Positions 7,483-10,031 of a DNA stretch of 10,031 nucleotides are shown piece by piece. Source of the DNA: Euperipatoides rowelli (taxonomy: Eukaryota > Onychophora > Udeonychophora > Euonychophora > Peripatopsidae); assembly GCA_003024985.2 (NCBI GenBank), contig PXIH01S0006192.1, one strand, 5' to 3'. A program made the position numbers and the translations under genes. How positions within the stretch are numbered: position 1 is the stretch's first letter; the number at the start of each line of letters is the position of its first letter. The notes beneath the pieces were generated by a model. The model was given only the letters and a program-made list of their open reading frames with translations. It ran no database searches and was not told the origin of the DNA.

Positions 7483-7869
7483 CACTGGAAGTATGCTTAT
7501 CAAAGCTCTCAGGATTCTGATTCTAGAAACATATAATAGGTACTTATTGCAACAGTTATGTTATTTCTCAACAATAGTTAAAGTGCCATCTATAGGCCAC
7601 TGTAATAACTATTAATTTGTTTTAGTTTTGTAATTTTATTAACTTGTAATTAAATATGTATAAACTTGTTAACAAATGCACAACATTTAGAGAAAACAGG
7701 GCATTTGGATAACTTTATTGATATTTTTTTTAATATATTATTGAAATATTAATTCATCTGTATCGAGTCAAATAATATTGATGATCAGTGACATGCCTAG
7801 CACCATTGGACAAATATGAGAAATACATAGCCTAATATTTTTTTTTTTACTCTTGAACATGTTTAATCT
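7483..7869. other. Intronic stretch with a CTCF-like motif, no gene
   Basis: AT-rich non-coding sequence. GTGCCATCTATAGGCCAC at 7583-7600 reads on the minus strand like a variant of the insulator-protein motif CCACTAGATGGCAC. A T run occurs near 7840. No coding frame with recognisable protein is present. Confidence 0.4.
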
Positions 7870-7917
7870 GGGGATTGAAGGTTTTCCCCACATTAGAGCC
7901 CGCTACCTACTTGGCCG
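7870..7917 (-). mobile_element. Possible tRNA-derived SINE fragment
   Basis: On the minus strand CGGCCAAGTAGG (7917-7906) fits the tRNA A-box pattern. CCTTCAATCCCC (7881-7870) resembles a decayed B box, about 36 bases downstream versus about 44 in tRNAs. An A-rich run follows near 7840, which could be the tail. The local composition is much richer in G and C than the surroundings. It is degenerate and not a functional tRNA gene. Confidence 0.35.
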
Positions 7918-8316
7918 CCGGAGTGCCGTGTCAGTACGCTCTCCAGACTCAACTAGCCATGCAGGGCTATAGCCTAATAGCTATATATGTTAAATGCCCT
8001 TGGCTTTAATATAATATTTTTTTAATTAAATTATAAGTGACTTTAAAATATTAGTCTACAATATTAAAGATTTTTATAAATTATTCAAAAATTGCACTAT
8101 CTAATAACTTACAATCAACTTATACAGTAAGTTATAAATGTATTTTAAACATTAAACTTTCAATTTATTAAATTAAATAAAGATTTTTTTTTTCATTGGT
8201 ATATAATTTATCATTTGAAAATATTAGTAAAAAAATAATGCATTTGATAATATCTATTTTATAGAAATATAGAAGTGTCTGTATATTGGTGAGGTTTGCT
8301 CCTCCTCCTCAACCAC
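7918..8316. other. AT-rich intronic stretch, no gene
   Basis: No protein or RNA gene is visible. The first ~50 bases, with GTCAGTACGCTCTCCAGACTC at 7930-7950, probably belong to the SINE-like patch on the left. A short hairpin (ATAACTTAC 8104-8112 with GTAAGTTAT 8127-8135) is the only structure noted. Confidence 0.45.
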
Positions 8317-8448
8317 TCATCCTAGTGCAATGATGTTTAATTTATTTGAAATCCCTGCTAAAGCAGATCCGACTAATGCTATTTTGGCCTCTCTATAATC
8401 TTCCTTGTCCTGGGGATAATTTTTTGAAAATTTAGAATAAAAGGAGCT
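8317..8448 (-). other. Unexplained open stretch, 43 codons, no start
   Basis: Between two stops the minus strand stays open for 43 codons of balanced composition, containing YPQDKEDYREAKIAL and ALAGISNKLNIIALG. An acceptor-like TTATCCCCAG ends at 8410, so the part from 8409 could be an exon, but no donor is found before the TGA at 8319-8317. It is not a segment I recognise from SLC44 proteins, and the flanking exons already join in phase without it. It may be decayed transposon coding sequence or chance. Confidence 0.2.
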
Positions 8449-8536
8449 TCAATGTTTGATGGCCAAACATATAGCAAACTCCAGAGCTCTAATTACCAGA
8501 GAAACAGCCAAAGACACATTTTTAAAACTTAATTGT

Positions 8537-8552
8537 GGCCACTAGATGGCAT
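8537..8552 (+). promoter_or_regulatory. CTCF-like motif
   Basis: GGCCACTAGATGGCAT closely fits the core CCASYAGRKGGCR pattern known for CTCF binding. CTCF occurs in molluscs and most bilaterians. A single motif in AT-rich DNA can also come from a SINE tail, so binding is only a possibility. Confidence 0.3.
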
Positions 8553-8935
8553 CTTTTGCTAATATAATAATGTAAGTATAAAAATAATGCATTAATAATG
8601 AAGTAATAGGCCTATTAGTTTAAATAACAATTTTTGTAATTCTGCAACACAAAAAATGAAAAAAAATGGTTACATGCTTTTAAATTAGCAAAATGATCAA
8701 TTGCATCTACAAAATCCATTGCAGAAAAAAATATTATATCAATAGATAATAACCTTTAGACATTAAGTTTCTGTCAATTCATAAATATCAAACTTTTTTT
8801 TTTTTTTTTTTAAGGATAATCGTAGAAATTTAGACTTTTATAGCCATAATTGATGTCGACAGAGACCTACTTTGTTAATAGTTTTAAATTATTTTAATTT
8901 TATCATTTTTATTTTTTTTTAGCACAAAGAACAAT

Positions 8936-9073
8936 TCACTGATTTTGGCCAGACCATGTTGACCATACATAGAAATGCCTTTGATAGAATTCATTATTTG
9001 TATCAATTCTGATGTTATCCCAGTCAGAATCATCAAGTTCTGAATATGAAAGTCTTGGCAAACTCCAGTTCAT
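8936..9073 (-). other. Unexplained 45-codon open frame with ATG
   Basis: The frame opens with ATG at 9073 and encodes MNWSLPRLSYSELDDSDWDN, then a tryptophan-containing stretch ending WSTWSGQNQ before TGA at 8938-8936. The composition is less biased than usual for AT-rich chance frames, with an acidic SELDDSDWD patch. I do not recognise the protein. It lies inside the intron between SLC44-like exons, in the same orientation. It may be a transposon remnant or chance; frames of this length arise by chance in 10 kb. Confidence 0.2.
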
Positions 9074-9901
9074 CCATTATAAATGAGCCATCTGTATGCA
9101 AAAGTTTTATTTTATTTTTAAATATTCAATGATATTAGCATTTTGTTATATTTCATGTTGTCAGATTCATACATATGGGGGAGGGATCAACACATAACCT
9201 ATACAATCCAGAGACACTAGAATTTTTAAAGGTCCATACACTATTATAAAATTTATGACAAGAACTTCATGCTTTAAAATATAAGGAAAGATTTAAAAAT
9301 AAAAATGGCATATAAGCGATTAAATTTAACACTAATAGTAATCCCAATGAAAATTTCCAATGTCCTTAGTTTATATATCTGTTTTCCTATAACCAAACTA
9401 AACAATTAATTTAAAACCATTTACCTTCAGTGTTATATTTGTTATTCTCATTACATTAACTCCTATTAAAACAATTATGCAGTAGACTTGATTCAATATA
9501 AGCCTACATAAAAACTTTAATCTACTTCCCACACCATAAAGCTAATCCAGTGGCTTGTATTTTCTGTCTGCACCCTAGATGAAGTTGGTGTGCTATAATA
9601 TCCCAGTTATAAAAGAATTCAAAATCTTTACTTTTAATTTATAAATTTTACTTGTACTTCTAGTACCTTCAAATTATAGATTTCAAGTTAAGAAATAACT
9701 TAGTTAACATTAACATAACGTCCTCTAATTTTATAGTTTAGTTATTTATATTAAACACTGAACAGTTCTACAACTAAAGTATATCATTATATATTAAACC
9801 TAATCCTGTATTATGATCATGTAGCTGTGTTAAGCTTATAAATATTAAGCTTAAAATATATTTATAGGGCATATTTGTAGGATATAATAGTTTTAACTTA
9901 C
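9074..9901. other. AT-rich intronic stretch, no gene
   Basis: Intron between the exon at 9902 and the next one at 6719. It contains no recognisable coding or RNA gene. A small symmetric motif (two TAAGCTTA copies near 9831-9853) was noted. Confidence 0.5.
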
Positions 9902-9960
9902 ACTTAATATTTTATCTTCTTCATAAAATACAAATCCTCTGCCATCAACAATTGGATGAC
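9902..9960 (-). CDS. Probable SLC44-like exon upstream of the ACQHM exon
   Basis: The 59-base exon has a strong acceptor (TTATTTCTTTCCAG ending at 9961) and donor (GTAAGTT from 9901). It encodes two bases of a split codon, then HPIVDGRGFVFYEEDKILS, ending in phase 0. The next exon at 6719 begins in phase 0 with GLKWY, so the join gives a VFYEEDKILS-GLKWY run. SLC44A1-type proteins have a loop of similar length with a V-F-x-E-x-D pattern just before the WYH block, which fits. On its own the exon is too short to assign, so the call rests mainly on splice sites, phase and position. Confidence 0.62.
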
Positions 9961-10031
9961 CTGGAAAGAAATAAAAAAAAACAGAAAAATTAATTATTAT
10001 TCATGTCAATTTTTATACCTCTACTCAAAAT
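9961..10031. other. Intron upstream of the first exon in the window
   Basis: Acceptor side of the preceding intron: a pyrimidine-rich stretch on the minus strand directly before the exon at 9960, then AT-rich sequence to the window end. Earlier SLC44 exons would lie to the right, outside the window. Confidence 0.5.

Noticed and set aside
8104-8135. Short hairpin ATAACTTAC/GTAAGTTAT
   Set aside because: A 9 bp AT-rich stem with a 14-base loop is expected by chance in this composition.
1-10031. CRISPR array, bacterial operon or defence system
   Set aside because: There are no regularly spaced identical repeats and no bacterial gene layout; spliced exons and retrotransposon sequence show a eukaryotic genome.

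Overview
This is eukaryotic, very AT-rich DNA with low gene density, many homopolymer runs and decayed transposable elements. It looks like intronic DNA of an invertebrate metazoan. Three minus-strand exons, joined by matching splice phases, read as a choline transporter-like protein of the SLC44 family, closest by memory to SLC44A1. A low-complexity repeat tail (CGGAACGACGACGG, 767-780) and the type of Ty3/gypsy pol suggest a mollusc or another lophotrochozoan. That placement is tentative and cannot be proved from the sequence alone.

Left part (1-4903): a repeat-rich block that probably lies inside a large intron of the SLC44-like gene. From left to right it holds a ~70 bp sequence that recurs at 1379, a degenerate tandem array of about three ~110 bp units (422-765), a 284 bp near-perfect foldback (1017-1300), and a dead 5'-truncated Ty3/gypsy retrotransposon on the plus strand. 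The retrotransposon has decayed reverse transcriptase, RNase H and integrase (about 1479-4037), then a purine-rich tract and a probable 3' LTR (about 4168-4444). An 80 bp sequence at the end of pol (4031-4110) is repeated with a single difference at 4824-4903, on the other side of the LTR.

Middle and right part (4904-10031): the host gene reads right to left. Exons at 9960-9902, 6719-6613 and 6314-6174 have GT/AG borders and consistent phases (0 and 2), and together encode about 100 residues with two hydrophobic segments and the RYHLG...FGS signature region of SLC44 proteins. The introns carry a 36 bp tandem duplication (6381-6461), a 317 bp non-autonomous hAT-type element with an 8 bp target-site duplication (7158-7474), two tRNA-like SINE candidates, and two short unexplained open stretches. 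No later SLC44 exon was found to the left of 6174, so the next intron is probably at least 6.1 kb and holds the retrotransposon in antisense orientation to the gene.

I saw no CRISPR array, rRNA, convincing tRNA gene or bacterial-type operon. I also found no clear novel system. The best leads are the foldback, the recent-looking 80 bp duplication around the old LTR, and the hAT-type MITE.
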